From positions 1,302,001 to 1,366,000 of the forward strand of contig JANQAC010000001.1 of NCBI GenBank assembly GCA_024707255.1: 64,000 bases of DNA. Reading direction: 5' to 3'. Position numbers and translations under genes: made by a program. Positions 7,485 through 19,135 of this stretch are shown piece by piece; the stretch's first letter is position 1, and each line of letters opens with the position of its first letter. This stretch comes from Asticcacaulis sp. (lineage in GTDB: Bacteria > Pseudomonadota > Alphaproteobacteria > Caulobacterales > Caulobacteraceae). The notes under the pieces were generated by a model. It saw nothing but the letters and a program-made list of their open reading frames with translations. It did no database searches and was not told the DNA's origin.

Positions 7485-9575
7485 TCACTGGTTCTTTTTC
7501 TGGGCTTCCGAGAAGAGATCGTCCAGCGAACTGTCCTTTTTCTTCTCCTCCGGGTTGGGGATCGGCTTCATGGTGACGATCGGCGGCAATTCGCCGTTCT
7601 GCCCCCGGCCATTGTCATTGGCCGCCTGCGAGGCCGCCACGGCATCCGCCTGTGTGCCCAGCAGGTCGCGCAGGGCGTCCTCGGCCACCGGCGTCAGTTC
7701 ACTGGGCGGTGGGCCTTCCGGAATGGCACTGACCTGGATGCGCTTGAGTGCCGATGCCATATAGGTTTTCCAGATCGCGGCGGGTGTACCGGCACCGGTG
7801 ACCTTACCCTTCATCGGCGTGTTATCGTCGCGGCCCACCCAGACTACGGTGACGAAGCCGCCGGTGAAGCCATCGAACCAGGCATCGCGGTAATCGCTGG
7901 TGGTTCCGGTCTTGCCGGCGAGGTCGTAACCGGGGATATTGGCGCCGGTGCCGGAACCGCGCGCCATGACGCCGCGCATCATCAGGGTCATGTTGGACAG
8001 GGCCGGATTATTGACCACGCGCACGCGGCCACCGTCCTCGCCCGGATCGCGGTACTGGTACATCACCTTGCCGGTGGCGGTGCGGATGCGGATCACGCCG
8101 TGCACCGTGGCGCGGATGCCGCCGTTTGAGAAGGGAATATAGGCTTGCGCCATTTCCAGCGGTGTGGCTTCGGAGGTGCCGAGCGCCATGGCCGGATCGG
8201 TATTGATCTTGGCCGTCAATCCCATGCGGTGCGCCGTGGCGGCGACATTGTCGCGGCCGATATCATTGGCCAGGCGCACGGCCACCGTATTGATCGAATG
8301 GGCCAGGGCGGTTTGCAGGTCGATCAGGCCCATATAGCTCCGGGTGTAGTTTTCCGGAGAATAATCACCAATGCTGTAGGGCTCATCCACCACCGGCGTG
8401 GTCGGCTGGTAACCCTTTTCCATCGCCGTCAGGTAGACGAACGGCTTGAATGATGAGCCAGTCTGGCGGTGGGCGTCGGTGGCGCGGTTGAACTGCGAGT
8501 CGGCATAGGACACCCCGCCGATCATGGCGCGGATGCGGCCTTCGCCATCAACCGATACGACCGCCGCCTGCTGCGGGCCCTTCTTGGCGTCACGCGCCAT
8601 GATGGTCTGGACGGCGCGTTCGGCGTCAGTCTGGATCGGCAGGTCGAGCGTGGTTTCGACGATCAGATCCTCAGTATTTTTCGGATCGATCAGCGAGCGG
8701 ATATCCTTGTCCAGCCAATCGACGAAGTACTGGGCATGTGCCGAGGCCAGCGTCTTGGACACGCTGATCGGCTTGGCGATGGCTTCGTCGCGCTGCTCAG
8801 GCGTAATGACCTTCGACTGCACCATCTCATTGAGCACGATCATGGCGCGACGGCCGGCGCGTTCCTGGTCGGAAAGCGGCGAATAGGAATTGGGCGCCTT
8901 CATGAGCCCGGCCAGCATGGCGGCCTCGCCGACGCTTAAGTCCTTGGCGTCCTTGTTGAAATAACGTTGCGATGCCGCCTCGATGCCATAGGCCCCCGCG
9001 CCGAAATAGACGCGGTTGAGGTACATCTCCAGGATTTCCTTCTTGGTGTACTTGTGCTCAAGCCATACCGCGATCATCAGTTCCTGCACCTTGCGCTTCA
9101 TGTTCTGGTTGGCGCTGAGGAAAAGATTCCGCGCCAGTTGCTGGGTGATGGTCGAACCACCGGCCAGATTTGAGCCTTTTTTCTTGCTGAGATTACGCAA
9201 AAGCGCGCGGCTGATACCGACCGGATCGAAGCCCGGATGCGTAAAGAAGCGACGGTCCTCGATGGCCACGAAGGCCAGCGGTACGTAATCGGGCAGTTCC
9301 TCGATCTTGACCGGCGCCGAGGCTTGCGATCCGCCGCGCACGGCGATCAGGGCGCCTGAGCGATCGAGATAGGTGATGGAAGGCTGCCTGTCCGGATTAT
9401 CGAGCTTCGATATATCCGGCAGGTCGATAGCCATGACGCCGATAAACGCCACGCCAAAGATGGCGATCCAGATGACCGCTATGGTCAGCCAGTAAAAGAC
9501 AGCCTGTACAGGCGAGCGACGCCCTGTTCTTTTCCCCGTCCCCATACCGTCATCGGGGCCCCGTCCGTTAGACAT
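7485..9575 (-). CDS. mrcA: Penicillin-binding protein 1A (bifunctional class A PBP)
   Basis: Inner-membrane peptidoglycan synthase of 696 residues. A short cytosolic tail and one transmembrane segment (residues 26-50) lead to a GT51 glycosyltransferase domain with EDRRFFTHPG (Glu106) and GGSTITQQLARNLFL. The transpeptidase domain carries SSFK (374-377), SIN (427-429) and KTGT (555-558), so all three penicillin-binding motifs are intact. The C-terminal tail is polar and rich in Asn, Glu and Lys. It is monocistronic, with its own terminator downstream. The protein is a little shorter than many PBP1A proteins and lacks an obvious extra OB domain, as is common in alphaproteobacteria. Confidence 0.93.
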   Translation of the reverse strand: MSNGRGPDDGMGTGKRTGRRSPVQAVFYWLTIAVIWIAIFGVAFIGVMAIDLPDISKLDNPDRQPSITYLDRSGALIAVRGGSQASAPVKIEELPDYVPLAFVAIEDRRFFTHPGFDPVGISRALLRNLSKKKGSNLAGGSTITQQLARNLFLSANQNMKRKVQELMIAVWLEHKYTKKEILEMYLNRVYFGAGAYGIEAASQRYFNKDAKDLSVGEAAMLAGLMKAPNSYSPLSDQERAGRRAMIVLNEMVQSKVITPEQRDEAIAKPISVSKTLASAHAQYFVDWLDKDIRSLIDPKNTEDLIVETTLDLPIQTDAERAVQTIMARDAKKGPQQAAVVSVDGEGRIRAMIGGVSYADSQFNRATDAHRQTGSSFKPFVYLTAMEKGYQPTTPVVDEPYSIGDYSPENYTRSYMGLIDLQTALAHSINTVAVRLANDIGRDNVAATAHRMGLTAKINTDPAMALGTSEATPLEMAQAYIPFSNGGIRATVHGVIRIRTATGKVMYQYRDPGEDGGRVRVVNNPALSNMTLMMRGVMARGSGTGANIPGYDLAGKTGTTSDYRDAWFDGFTGGFVTVVWVGRDDNTPMKGKVTGAGTPAAIWKTYMASALKRIQVSAIPEGPPPSELTPVAEDALRDLLGTQADAVAASQAANDNGRGQNGELPPIVTMKPIPNPEEKKKDSSLDDLFSEAQKKNQ

Positions 9576-9731
9576 TCAATCCTCACTCATGAACATGGTT
9601 CCGCATCGCCCGCTGCGGTCTTAGGTGTCTTATAGCAAATCTAGGGAAGCTGTCGCGTGAAGATTGGTTAACCCGCGCGTGCCCCCCGACACCGGCCATA
9701 GCATAGCACGTCTATTCGGGCAAAAATACGG

Positions 9732-11060
9732 TCACCGGGCCGGGCGTCGTTCCGCCGCCCTCTGCCGCGCCTCGCGCAGGCTCGCCTCCTGAAGCGCGGC
9801 CAGGCCGGCCATCTTGGGCTGGCCGATACGCTGGGAAAGATAGATGCCGGAATGGCCGCTGCACAAATAGGCGACAAAACATCCGGCGGCGATATAGACA
9901 CCGTGACTGGTGCCGAAAAGCTCCATCCCCATCAGGGTGCAGGCCAGCGGCGTATTGGCGGCGCCGGCGAACACGGCGACGAAACCGACCGCCGCCAGCA
10001 GATCGACCGGTACGCCCAGAACGGCACTCAGTGCATTGCCCAGCGCCGCACCGATAAAGAAGAGCGGCGTCACCTCGCCGCCCTTGAAGCCGCAGCTCAA
10101 GGTCACGACCGTGAACAACAGTTTCAGCGCCCAGCTCCAGGCATGGATATCGGGCCCGAACAGGCCCGGCAGGGTGATATCGCCAGGATTGGGCGACCAG
10201 ACACCCAGGCCAAGATAGTCGCGCGTGCCGCAAAGATAGACCAGGGCGATCACCGCCAGGCCGCCGATGAGAGGCCGCAGCGGCGCATAGGGCACCCGCG
10301 CCTTGACCCAGGCACCGAGACGATGATTGGCCTCTGAAAAGAACAACGCGATCAGACCGAAGGCGACGCCCGCAACGATTACCTTGCCCAGCAGCAGCGG
10401 ATCAACCAGTTGGGCGATGGCGGCAACAGGGTAGACCGTATGATGAATGCCCCAGGCCTGGCAGACCCAGTCGGCCAGCACCGCCGCCCCCAAGCAGGGC
10501 ACGAGGGCCAGGTACTGCATCCGCCCGATCGCCAGCACCTCCATGGCGAAGACCGCACCGGCGATCGGCGTGCCGAAGACCGCGCCAAAACCGGCGGCGA
10601 TACCCGCCATCAGCACCACCCGCACCTCGTCATCGGTCAGCTTCCAGATACGGCCAAATGCACTGGCCAGGCTGCCGCCCATCTGCACAGCCGTGCCTTC
10701 GCGCCCGGCCGATCCGCCGAACAGGTGGGTCAGGACAGTCGAGGCCAGGATCAGCGGTGCCATGCGTAAGGGCACCCCGCCGCCGGGCTGGTGGATCTGA
10801 TCGACGATGAGGTTATTGCCGCCTTCCGTCGCCCCGCCCTTCCAAAGATAGACGAGCCCAATGCCGAAACCAGCCACAGGCAGCAGATACAGCAGCCATG
10901 GATACTGGAAACGCAGGGCAGTAGCTGCGTCGAGCGCCCACAGGAACAGGGCGCAGGCTGATCCGACCACAGCCGCCACCGGCGCCAGTATGGCCAGCCA
11001 GCGCAGCACGATCAGGCCATGCTTCAGGCGTTCGGTAAGAAAATCGGAGAAAACACGCAT
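9732..11060 (-). CDS. CLC-type anion transporter, probable fluoride exporter (CLC-F)
   Basis: Polytopic membrane protein of 442 residues with the CLC gating motif [10 protein letters not shown] at about residues 120-129, preceded by the divergent selectivity loop QPGGGVP and the segment [10 protein letters not shown] second CLC half follows, with [15 protein letters not shown]. The loop is unlike the GSGIP of chloride transporters and resembles the fluoride-specific branch. The assignment is strongly supported by a fluoride riboswitch in the 5' leader. CLC-F proteins exchange fluoride for protons and protect against fluoride toxicity. The ATG at 1106​0 has a strong Shine-Dalgarno sequence (AAGGAG). 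Confidence 0.88.
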   Translation of the reverse strand: MRVFSDFLTERLKHGLIVLRWLAILAPVAAVVGSACALFLWALDAATALRFQYPWLLYLLPVAGFGIGLVYLWKGGATEGGNNLIVDQIHQPGGGVPLRMAPLILASTVLTHLFGGSAGREGTAVQMGGSLASAFGRIWKLTDDEVRVVLMAGIAAGFGAVFGTPIAGAVFAMEVLAIGRMQYLALVPCLGAAVLADWVCQAWGIHHTVYPVAAIAQLVDPLLLGKVIVAGVAFGLIALFFSEANHRLGAWVKARVPYAPLRPLIGGLAVIALVYLCGTRDYLGLGVWSPNPGDITLPGLFGPDIHAWSWALKLLFTVVTLSCGFKGGEVTPLFFIGAALGNALSAVLGVPVDLLAAVGFVAVFAGAANTPLACTLMGMELFGTSHGVYIAAGCFVAYLCSGHSGIYLSQRIGQPKMAGLAALQEASLREARQRAAERRPAR

Positions 11061-11085
11061 GACTCTACTCCTTGCAAAGTGGCAA

Positions 11086-11154
11086 CCGAGTAGGAATCAT
11101 CAGCTCATCGCGGAGCGGTTCGGCTCAACAGGCCAGGCAGAAATCCATTACCTT
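11086..11154 (-). promoter_or_regulatory. Fluoride riboswitch (crcB motif)
   Basis: Read on the minus strand, it begins with stem AGGTA/TGCCT closing the loop ATGGATTTC. Then comes AACCGCTC, a short loop and GAGCTGATG (stem GCTC/GAGC), ending GATTCCTACTCGG. Spacing and the conserved ATGG, AACCGC and GCTGATG-xx-TCCTAC elements match the crcB/fluoride aptamer, and loop GGATT can pair imperfectly with ATTCC to form the pseudoknot. The aptamer ends about 25 nt before the CLC ATG, close to the Shine-Dalgarno sequence. Confidence 0.85.
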
Positions 11155-11207
11155 GAAATCCTCTTAGCCAAGCCAAGCGCCAGCGGTCAAGACGAAAACT
11201 TTTATCC

Positions 11208-11272
11208 TTATACCTCCCCGGCTATGCCGGGGAGGGGAACCGCGCCCAAAGGGCGTGGTGGTGGGGCTTCTG
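11208..11272. repeat. Palindromic intergenic repeat, family A
   Basis: Contains CCTCCCCGGCTATGCCGGGG and GAGGGGAACCGCGCCC followed by GGGCGTGGTGGTGGGGCTTC. This matches one half of the 7205-7393 element and the copy at 46486-46549. It lies upstream of recQ, behind the fluoride riboswitch. Confidence 0.75.
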
Positions 11273-11330
11273 ACTTTCTTTCCTTGTCTTTCCTCTTGGC
11301 CTCAAAACCAAAACACCCTATCGCTAAACC

Positions 11331-12893
11331 ATGCCCACCCCTGCCGAGACCCTAGACCGACCCGCCAGCAACATGGCCCGCGCCGAGGATATCCTGCGCA
11401 ACACCTTTGGCTACGAGGCTTTTCGCGGCAAGCAAGCCGAAGTCATCGCCTCCATTATCGAAGGCAAGGACACCCTGGCCGTGCTGCCGACCGGCGGCGG
11501 CAAGAGCCTGTGTTACCAGATTCCGGCGCTGCTCAGCGGCCGTATCGGCATCGTTATCTCCCCCCTGATCGCCCTGATGAGCGACCAGGTCATGGCGCTC
11601 AAGGCCCGCGGCGTCCGCGCCGAGCGGCTCGATTCCTCGCAATCGCTCGATGCCCGCACCCAGCTTTGGGACGACGCCCATGATGGTCATCTCGACCTGC
11701 TTTACCTGTCTCCGGAAGCGCTGTCGCCCTTCGTGCTCGACAAGCTCGTAAGGCTGAAACCGTCGATCATGGCCATCGACGAAGCCCACTGCATCAGTCA
11801 GTGGGGCCATGATTTCCGCCCGGAATATCGCGCCCTCGGCCAGCTTAAATCCCTGTTGCCCGATGTGCCGACCCTGGCCCTGACCGCCACGGCCGACGCT
11901 CATACCCGCACCGATATCAAGGCCGCCCTGCATATCGATGACGCCATCGAGGTCGTCGCCGGTTTCGATCGCCCCAACCTCTCCCTGCGCTTTGTCCGCC
12001 GCAAGGGCGCCGTGCTGAAATCGATCGTCGATATTCTGCGCCGGCAAAAAGGGGCCGCTGGCATCATCTATTGCGGTTCGCGTGACGGCACCGAAAAACT
12101 GGCGCAAAACCTCAACAAGGAAGGCTTTTCCGCCACCGCCTATCATGCCGGCCTGCCGTCCCAGGTACGCGAGGACCGGCTGAAGGCTTTCATGGCTGGC
12201 AAATCGATGATCATGGTCGCCACCATCGCCTTCGGCATGGGCATCAACAAGACCGATGTCCGCTTCGTCATCCACGCCGATCCGCCCTCTTCCACCGAAG
12301 CTTACTGGCAGGAGGTCGGCCGCGCCGGACGCGACGGCTTGCCCGCTGCCGGTATCTGCTTCCATAATCCCGGCGATCTCGGCTGGGCCATCCGCCGCCT
12401 CGGCCTGCGGGAAAACGAGGGCGCGGCGGATCAATCGGTGCAAAAGGAAAAGGCGCGGGATTTCTTCCAGATGGTGCTCGGCCACGATTGCCGCAAACAG
12501 GCCATCCGGCAGTATTTCGGCGACGAGGCGGGTGAACCCTGCCGATCATGCGACAACTGTCTGAACCGCAACCGCGTGACCGATGTCACCGAACCGGCCC
12601 AGATGCTGATGTCGGCCCTCTATCGCCTGAACGGGCCGCGCGGTCGCAAGAAGCTGATCGACCATGTGCTGGGCAAGTCCGACAAGCCCGACTACACCAC
12701 ACGGCTTCAGACCTTCGGCATCGCCCGCGATTATGACGCCGGCCTGCTGACCCATGTGCTTGACCAATGCGAGGCCCTGGGCATCGTCGAGGAAGAACTC
12801 TACGACAACAAGATGCCGATCGTCGGTCTGAAGGACGCAGGCAAGCTCAAGCAGCTTTTCAAGGGCGAAATCCGGATCGAAGCGAAGTTATAG
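11331..12893 (+). CDS. recQ: ATP-dependent DNA helicase RecQ (no HRDC domain)
   Basis: 3'-5' superfamily 2 helicase for recombination and fork repair. It shows Walker [15 protein letters not shown], the DEAH box [18 protein letters not shown], motif III LTATAD, and motif [12 protein letters not shown]. The RecQ zinc cluster (CRSCDNC) and a winged-helix region follow. At 520 residues it is shorter than E. coli RecQ (about 610) and ends just after the winged helix, with no HRDC domain visible. The start at 11331 is the first [18 protein letters not shown] at 11373 is an alternative and is nearer the usual RecQ N-terminus. Confidence 0.94.
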   Translation: MPTPAETLDRPASNMARAEDILRNTFGYEAFRGKQAEVIASIIEGKDTLAVLPTGGGKSLCYQIPALLSGRIGIVISPLIALMSDQVMALKARGVRAERLDSSQSLDARTQLWDDAHDGHLDLLYLSPEALSPFVLDKLVRLKPSIMAIDEAHCISQWGHDFRPEYRALGQLKSLLPDVPTLALTATADAHTRTDIKAALHIDDAIEVVAGFDRPNLSLRFVRRKGAVLKSIVDILRRQKGAAGIIYCGSRDGTEKLAQNLNKEGFSATAYHAGLPSQVREDRLKAFMAGKSMIMVATIAFGMGINKTDVRFVIHADPPSSTEAYWQEVGRAGRDGLPAAGICFHNPGDLGWAIRRLGLRENEGAADQSVQKEKARDFFQMVLGHDCRKQAIRQYFGDEAGEPCRSCDNCLNRNRVTDVTEPAQMLMSALYRLNGPRGRKKLIDHVLGKSDKPDYTTRLQTFGIARDYDAGLLTHVLDQCEALGIVEEELYDNKMPIVGLKDAGKLKQLFKGEIRIEAKL

Positions 12894-12895
12894 GA

Positions 12896-12916
12896 TGCGG
12901 GGTCACGAACCCCGCA
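12896..12916. terminator. GC-rich dyad after recQ
   Basis: TGCGGGGT-cacga-ACCCCGCA, perfect 8-bp arms starting 3 nt past the recQ stop and lying between converging genes. It belongs to the same dyad family as 821-841. Confidence 0.5.
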
Positions 12917-12929
12917 CCCCAAATGATTT

Positions 12930-13760
12930 TCAGCGCGATTTTCGGCCACTCAGCAGAATCAACGCCGCCAAGATCCCGAACAGGAAATTCGACACCGAAA
13001 TCTCGACCAGATGAACATGCCGGACCGACCACGGCATCAGCGGATTGGGATAGAGCAGCGTGGCCGCCATGAAGACCGAAAAGGCCAGACCCGTCAGCAC
13101 CGCACGTTTCCAGGTGGCGCCGGTCAGGCTGGCCACGCTGAGCAATGCCAGCAAGGCCCAGATCAGGCCACGCCCCACCTGCAACAGCGCCAGTTGCCCC
13201 TGGTCGATATGAAACCCCTGCGCATAATAGGTTCGCACATCGGCGCTCTGCCAGGCGATCAGCGCGCCGGCGCCAAAGTAGAAGACGATATAGAGCGGAA
13301 TGATCACCGGTATGCGCCAGTAAAGCCCGCCGAAGCGCTCGGCCGGAGCCGCCTCGCCGCGCCACAGAAGCGCACAGACGATCGCGGCAATCGCCGCCTT
13401 AATGGCGTTGCTGAGCGCCATCAGGATCAGCAGGTTGTTCGACATATGCAGATAGGCGTTGAAATAGATCGCCTCAATCAGTGACAACAGGGCCTCCAGA
13501 CCATAAAGCAGGCCGAACAGGGCGGCGAAACGCCCCCAGAACGACCAGCGCATCGCTGGCGCCATGGCCGAAAGCACAACCGCAAAAAGCCCCGCCGCCG
13601 TCGCAATGGCCGCCGTGAGGCTCAAGGGTCCGTCGGGTTTCATTGCCGGCGCCGCGGCGTGAGTCAGCATCTGTCCGATCATGCCGCCCGCCATCTGACC
13701 GATAATCAGGGCCAGCCATACGCCCGCGAATTTCAAAGCGAAAATTACATACCTGTTCAT
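12930..13760 (-). CDS. Polytopic membrane protein of unknown function, PadR-linked
   Basis: Hydrophobic protein of 276 residues with about seven or eight predicted membrane segments. The hydrophilic stretches are short (for example AFRSADVRTYYAQGFHID-like material around residues 175-190, where ADVRTYYAQGFHIDQG is visible). No known family was recognised. Its start overlaps the stop of the upstream PadR gene by 4 nt (ATGA), so the two form a translationally coupled pair. PadR regulators often sit next to the exporter or membrane protein they control, so a role in efflux or envelope stress is possible but not shown. Confidence 0.8.
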   Translation of the reverse strand: MNRYVIFALKFAGVWLALIIGQMAGGMIGQMLTHAAAPAMKPDGPLSLTAAIATAAGLFAVVLSAMAPAMRWSFWGRFAALFGLLYGLEALLSLIEAIYFNAYLHMSNNLLILMALSNAIKAAIAAIVCALLWRGEAAPAERFGGLYWRIPVIIPLYIVFYFGAGALIAWQSADVRTYYAQGFHIDQGQLALLQVGRGLIWALLALLSVASLTGATWKRAVLTGLAFSVFMAATLLYPNPLMPWSVRHVHLVEISVSNFLFGILAALILLSGRKSR

Positions 13761-14287
13761 CTTGCCTCCCCTTTCAACGCCTCATATGCCTCCGACGCCC
13801 ATTGCGCCGAAGCCTCCAGTGATCGCAAACCATGCACGACCGCCAGCCGCGCCTGCAACGGCATGGCCTGCGCGTCCTCTTTAGCCAGCCAGTTTCGCAA
13901 ACCCGAAGCGCGCCCGGCCATGACCGTGTGAAAGCCGGTCAGAAATTCGAGCGTCACCTGCCGGTCCGGATAATCGTTCAGGAAGGCAAAACGCAGCAGC
14001 GCCGTATCGATACCTTCCGTCGCGCCCATCGGCGCGGTCAGCCAGGCTTCAAACTGCCCCCGGCCCTCCGGCGTGATGTGCAAAACGCTCTTGCGCTTGC
14101 CGGCGGCCTCGGCCGTGATCAGACCCTGCTTTTCCAGTCTTTTGAGCGCCGGATAAATGCTGCCCGGACTGCTCGAATAACTGCCCATCGGCGTCGTCTC
14201 GAATACCATGCGCAGGGCATAGCCCGTGCGCGGTTCGGCACGGATCAGGCCCAGAAGGGCATAACCGAGAGTCGTGAGGGCAGGCAA
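13757..14287 (-). CDS. PadR family transcriptional regulator
   Basis: 176 residues. The N-terminal winged helix shows TTLGYALLGLIRAEPRTGYA, SSPGSIYPALKRLEKQGLI and KRKSVLHITPEGR, the PadR signature. A C-terminal helical domain of the Vir_act_alpha_C type mediates dimerisation. PadR proteins usually repress their own operon and respond to small phenolic or toxic molecules. Two tandem palindromes overlap and follow the start region on the promoter side, supporting autoregulation. The gene is coupled by ATGA overlap to a membrane protein. Confidence 0.92.
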   Translation of the reverse strand: MPALTTLGYALLGLIRAEPRTGYALRMVFETTPMGSYSSSPGSIYPALKRLEKQGLITAEAAGKRKSVLHITPEGRGQFEAWLTAPMGATEGIDTALLRFAFLNDYPDRQVTLEFLTGFHTVMAGRASGLRNWLAKEDAQAMPLQARLAVVHGLRSLEASAQWASEAYEALKGEAR

Positions 14288-14336
14288 CTAATACGCTCCG
14301 TACTATTTGAAGGCAAATTAATACGAAACGTACTAA
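14288..14336. promoter_or_regulatory. Two tandem palindromic operators at the padR promoter
   Basis: TAATACG-ctc-CGTACTA at 14289-14305 and TAATACG-aaa-CGTACTA at 14319-14335. They are direct copies 30 bp apart, about three helical turns, so both would face the same side of the DNA. The first ends at the padR ATG. Binding by the PadR dimer is inferred from position and symmetry. Confidence 0.65.
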
Positions 14337-14346
14337 GCTACAAGCT

Positions 14347-14766
14347 TTACAGGGATACCGGTCCGTGGAAGCGGTCGAGCATTAGTTCGACATAGGGCCA
14401 GAGGGTCAGGAAACCGATCACTGCCGCGCCGAAAGCGCAAACCAGGACGGCGCCGGCGGCGATATCCTTGGCGTGTTTCACCAGTTCGGAATAGCCGGGC
14501 GAGACGATATTGCAGACATATTCGACCGCCGTATTGAAGGCTTCGGCCACCCAGACCATGACCATGGCGACGATCAGCCAGCGCCAGTCATCCAGCCGGA
14601 CCTGAAGAAAAGACGCCGCCAGTATAACCAGCACGGTCGCCGCCAGATGCAGCCAGGCATTATGCTGGGTCTTCAGCATGAAACCGAGTCCTCGCAAGGC
14701 ATAGCCGACGCTTTTCAGACGGGAGGATATCTTGAAGGACTGCTGCGCTTCGTCTGTCATGCTCAT
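14347..14766 (-). CDS. dgkA: Diacylglycerol kinase
   Basis: Small integral membrane kinase of 139 residues that phosphorylates diacylglycerol to phosphatidate and recycles lipid released by periplasmic glucan or LPS modification. Three membrane segments are visible. The signature EAFNTAVEYVCNIVSPGY is followed by KHAKDIAAGAVL, which carries the Glu and Asp used for Mg-ATP binding. An N-terminal extension of about 20 polar residues precedes the core. Its ATG overlaps the stop of parE (ATGA), so it is translated as the third gene of parD-parE-dgkA. Confidence 0.93.
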   Translation of the reverse strand: MSMTDEAQQSFKISSRLKSVGYALRGLGFMLKTQHNAWLHLAATVLVILAASFLQVRLDDWRWLIVAMVMVWVAEAFNTAVEYVCNIVSPGYSELVKHAKDIAAGAVLVCAFGAAVIGFLTLWPYVELMLDRFHGPVSL

Positions 14767-15062
14767 GACTCCTCTTCGCCAAACACAGCTTTCAGATTTC
14801 GGGCGCCGTGAAGCACGCGGACGATACGCACACGATCCGAATATATAATATAGAAAATGACGTAACGGCCAAAAGGAACCGAGCGCATGTTCGGACCAAA
14901 TTCCGATCTGACGGCGCCACTTTCAGGCATATCACCAAGTGCCAGGCAGCGTTGGCGGATCTCACTTGTGAAACTGAGTGCCCGCCTCGGGTTGTCCAGC
15001 GATATAAAATCAGAAATTTCGTTGAGGTCGTTGCTGAATGCCGGAGAGAAAACGACTCTCAC
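14763..15062 (-). CDS. parE: ParE/RelE superfamily toxin
   Basis: 99 residues. The fold markers are VVFSPAFSNDLNEISDFI at the N-terminus, a central helix, MRSVPFGRYVIFYIIYSD and VRIVRVLHGARNLKAVF. This is the ParE-type arrangement, and it sits directly behind a ParD-like gene. Characterised ParE toxins poison DNA gyrase, although some family members act on other targets. The start overlaps the antitoxin stop (ATGA), and its own stop overlaps the dgkA start. The target is not shown by the sequence. Confidence 0.88.
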   Translation of the reverse strand: MRVVFSPAFSNDLNEISDFISLDNPRRALSFTSEIRQRCLALGDMPESGAVRSEFGPNMRSVPFGRYVIFYIIYSDRVRIVRVLHGARNLKAVFGEEES

Positions 15063-15325
15063 CGCGCATTTTCCTTGTCGATCATATCCTGATATTTTTG
15101 CCGCAAAGGCTCAAACACCTCATCCGCGGTCAAATCCGGCCCTTCAAGACCTTCGTTAAGTGCCGCGCGCAGGCTGTCCAGGTCCGCCTTGAGCCGCGAT
15201 TCCCGCTCCTCGATCACGCGCAGGCCATCGCGCAGGATTTCACTCTTGGAATTGTAACGGCCCGAACGGATCAGGTCATCCATCAGGTTTTCGAAATGCG
15301 CGCCCAGGGCATAGCTACTCGGCAT
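15059..15325 (-). CDS. parD: ParD-like ribbon-helix-helix antitoxin
   Basis: 88 residues starting MPSSYALGAHFENLMDDLIR. The pattern SGRYNSKSEILRDGLRVIEE is characteristic of ParD/CopG ribbon-helix-helix DNA-binding domains. The acidic C-terminal half would wrap the toxin. I chose the ATG at 15325, which has a GGAGCGAT ribosome site; an in-frame ATG at 15340 adds five residues. It is coupled to parE by a 4-nt overlap. A 39-bp perfect palindrome lies 16 nt upstream and probably includes its operator. Confidence 0.88.
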   Translation of the reverse strand: MPSSYALGAHFENLMDDLIRSGRYNSKSEILRDGLRVIEERESRLKADLDSLRAALNEGLEGPDLTADEVFEPLRQKYQDMIDKENAR

Positions 15326-15340
15326 AGGATCGCTCCACAA

Positions 15341-15379
15341 AACAACGGCCTATGATAATAATTATCATAGGCCGTTGTT
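15341..15379. promoter_or_regulatory. Perfect 19-bp-arm palindrome between gyrB and parD
   Basis: AACAACGGCCTATGATAAT, one central A, then its exact reverse complement. It sits between the gyrB stop and the parD start, all in the same direction. It may be the ParD/ParE autoregulatory operator (ribbon-helix-helix proteins bind AT-centred palindromes), the gyrB terminator, or both. The sequence does not decide between these. Confidence 0.65.
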
Positions 15380-15398
15380 CACTTCAATCATAAGGGTT

Positions 15399-17865
<2,467 letters not shown>

Positions 17866-17879
17866 GGAAAGCCTTCTAT

Positions 17880-18998
17880 TTACTCAATAAATTCAATGAA
17901 TTGACCGCCTTCTATACGCACACCAAGCGCGCGGTTTTTCAGGCCGTCGAACAGGCCCAAATCAGTGCCTGTAAAGACCGTTTGTAGCCCCAAAGCATGG
18001 GTCTCGTCAAACAATGCGTGGCGCCGCAGGGGGTCGAGATGGGCGGCGACTTCATCGAGTAAAAGGATGGGTTTGGACTGACCTTGAGCGGATGCCAGAC
18101 GCGCCCCCTGCCCCAGGATGATGTTGAGCAAAAGCGCCTTTTGCTCGCCGGTCGAGCAGGCGGCGGCGGGACGGTTTTTCTCGCGGTGAAGGACAGTCAA
18201 ATCCATGCGATGCGGCCCGAAAAGCGAGCGCCCGGCGGCGCCATCACGGCTGCGGGCGCGGCGATAGCCTTCCAGCAGGTCACCTTCCGCAATGAGGCCG
18301 GTCAGGCTGAGATCGGCCTTCGGAAAGGCGCCCTGGTGGCCTTCGATTTCGGCCTGCAGCGCCTCCAGGGCGGCGGTGCGCGCCGCCATCATCTGCGCCC
18401 CGGTTTCGGTCAGTTTCTGTTCCAGGAGGGTGAGCCAGGCATCATCCGCCGGCCGGCCGCCGGAAAACGTTTCCGTCAGCAGCTTCAGGCGCTCACGCAG
18501 GGCCTTTTCATAGGCGCTGACCGTGGCGGCATGGGCATGATCGGCGGCATAAACCAGACGGTCGAAAAAACGCAGGCGCTCGGAACGGGCTTCCAGAAAC
18601 AGACGATCCTGCAACGGCGTCAGCCAGATCTGGCGCACATGCTCAAGCAGGCGCGAGGCGGTGACCGTCTCGCCATCTATGCGGACAATGCGCTTGTTGG
18701 GATCACGCGGATCGGAACCGGTGCCGAGATGGACCTCATCCTCGCCTTCATGAAAGCGCGCCGCCACGCCCCGTGCGCGGCCCCCGGCTTCATCGGGCAG
18801 GCGGCGGCCGAGATCGGCAAAGGCAGCGCCCCGCAGGCCCCGGCCGGGATTGAGGACACTGATCGCTTCCAGCAGGTTGGTCTTGCCGGCGCCATTGGGA
18901 CCGTAGAGATAGACGCTGCGGCCGGCTATGGCGAAATCCAGCCGTTCATAGGAGCGGAAATCGGTCAGAGAGAGGTGCTGGAGGGAATGATTAGACAT
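17880..18998 (-). CDS. recF: DNA replication and repair protein RecF
   Basis: SMC-like ATPase that loads RecA at gaps. The Walker A motif [13 protein letters not shown], the N-terminal [14 protein letters not shown], and the C-terminal ABC-signature and Walker B region ([30 protein letters not shown]) are all present. The length of 372 residues is typical. The ATG at 18998 is preceded by GGGGAGGAT, a strong Shine-Dalgarno sequence formed by the end of a palindromic repeat. It lies between dnaN and gyrB in the classical order. Confidence 0.96.
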   Translation of the reverse strand: MSNHSLQHLSLTDFRSYERLDFAIAGRSVYLYGPNGAGKTNLLEAISVLNPGRGLRGAAFADLGRRLPDEAGGRARGVAARFHEGEDEVHLGTGSDPRDPNKRIVRIDGETVTASRLLEHVRQIWLTPLQDRLFLEARSERLRFFDRLVYAADHAHAATVSAYEKALRERLKLLTETFSGGRPADDAWLTLLEQKLTETGAQMMAARTAALEALQAEIEGHQGAFPKADLSLTGLIAEGDLLEGYRRARSRDGAAGRSLFGPHRMDLTVLHREKNRPAAACSTGEQKALLLNIILGQGARLASAQGQSKPILLLDEVAAHLDPLRRHALFDETHALGLQTVFTGTDLGLFDGLKNRALGVRIEGGQFIEFIE

Positions 18999-19001
18999 AA
19001 A

Positions 19002-19128
19002 TATCCTCCCCTGCAAAGCGGGGGAGGTGGCGCGGCGAAGTCCGCGACGGAGGGGGCAAAATCCACGTCAAAAAGCCCCCTCCACCACTTCGTGGTCCCC
19101 CTCCCCGCTTCGCAGGGGGGGATAAATG
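19002..19128. repeat. Long palindromic intergenic repeat, family B
   Basis: Lies between dnaN and recF. The left part is CCTCCCCTGCAAAGCGGGGG followed by AGGTGGCG and GACGGAGGGGGC; the right part mirrors it with GCCCCCTCCACCACTTCG and CCCCCTCCCCGCTTCGCAGG. Similar copies lie at 30331-30473 and 51236-51417. The left edge forms the recF ribosome binding site. Confidence 0.8.
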
Positions 19129-19135
19129 TTCATGA

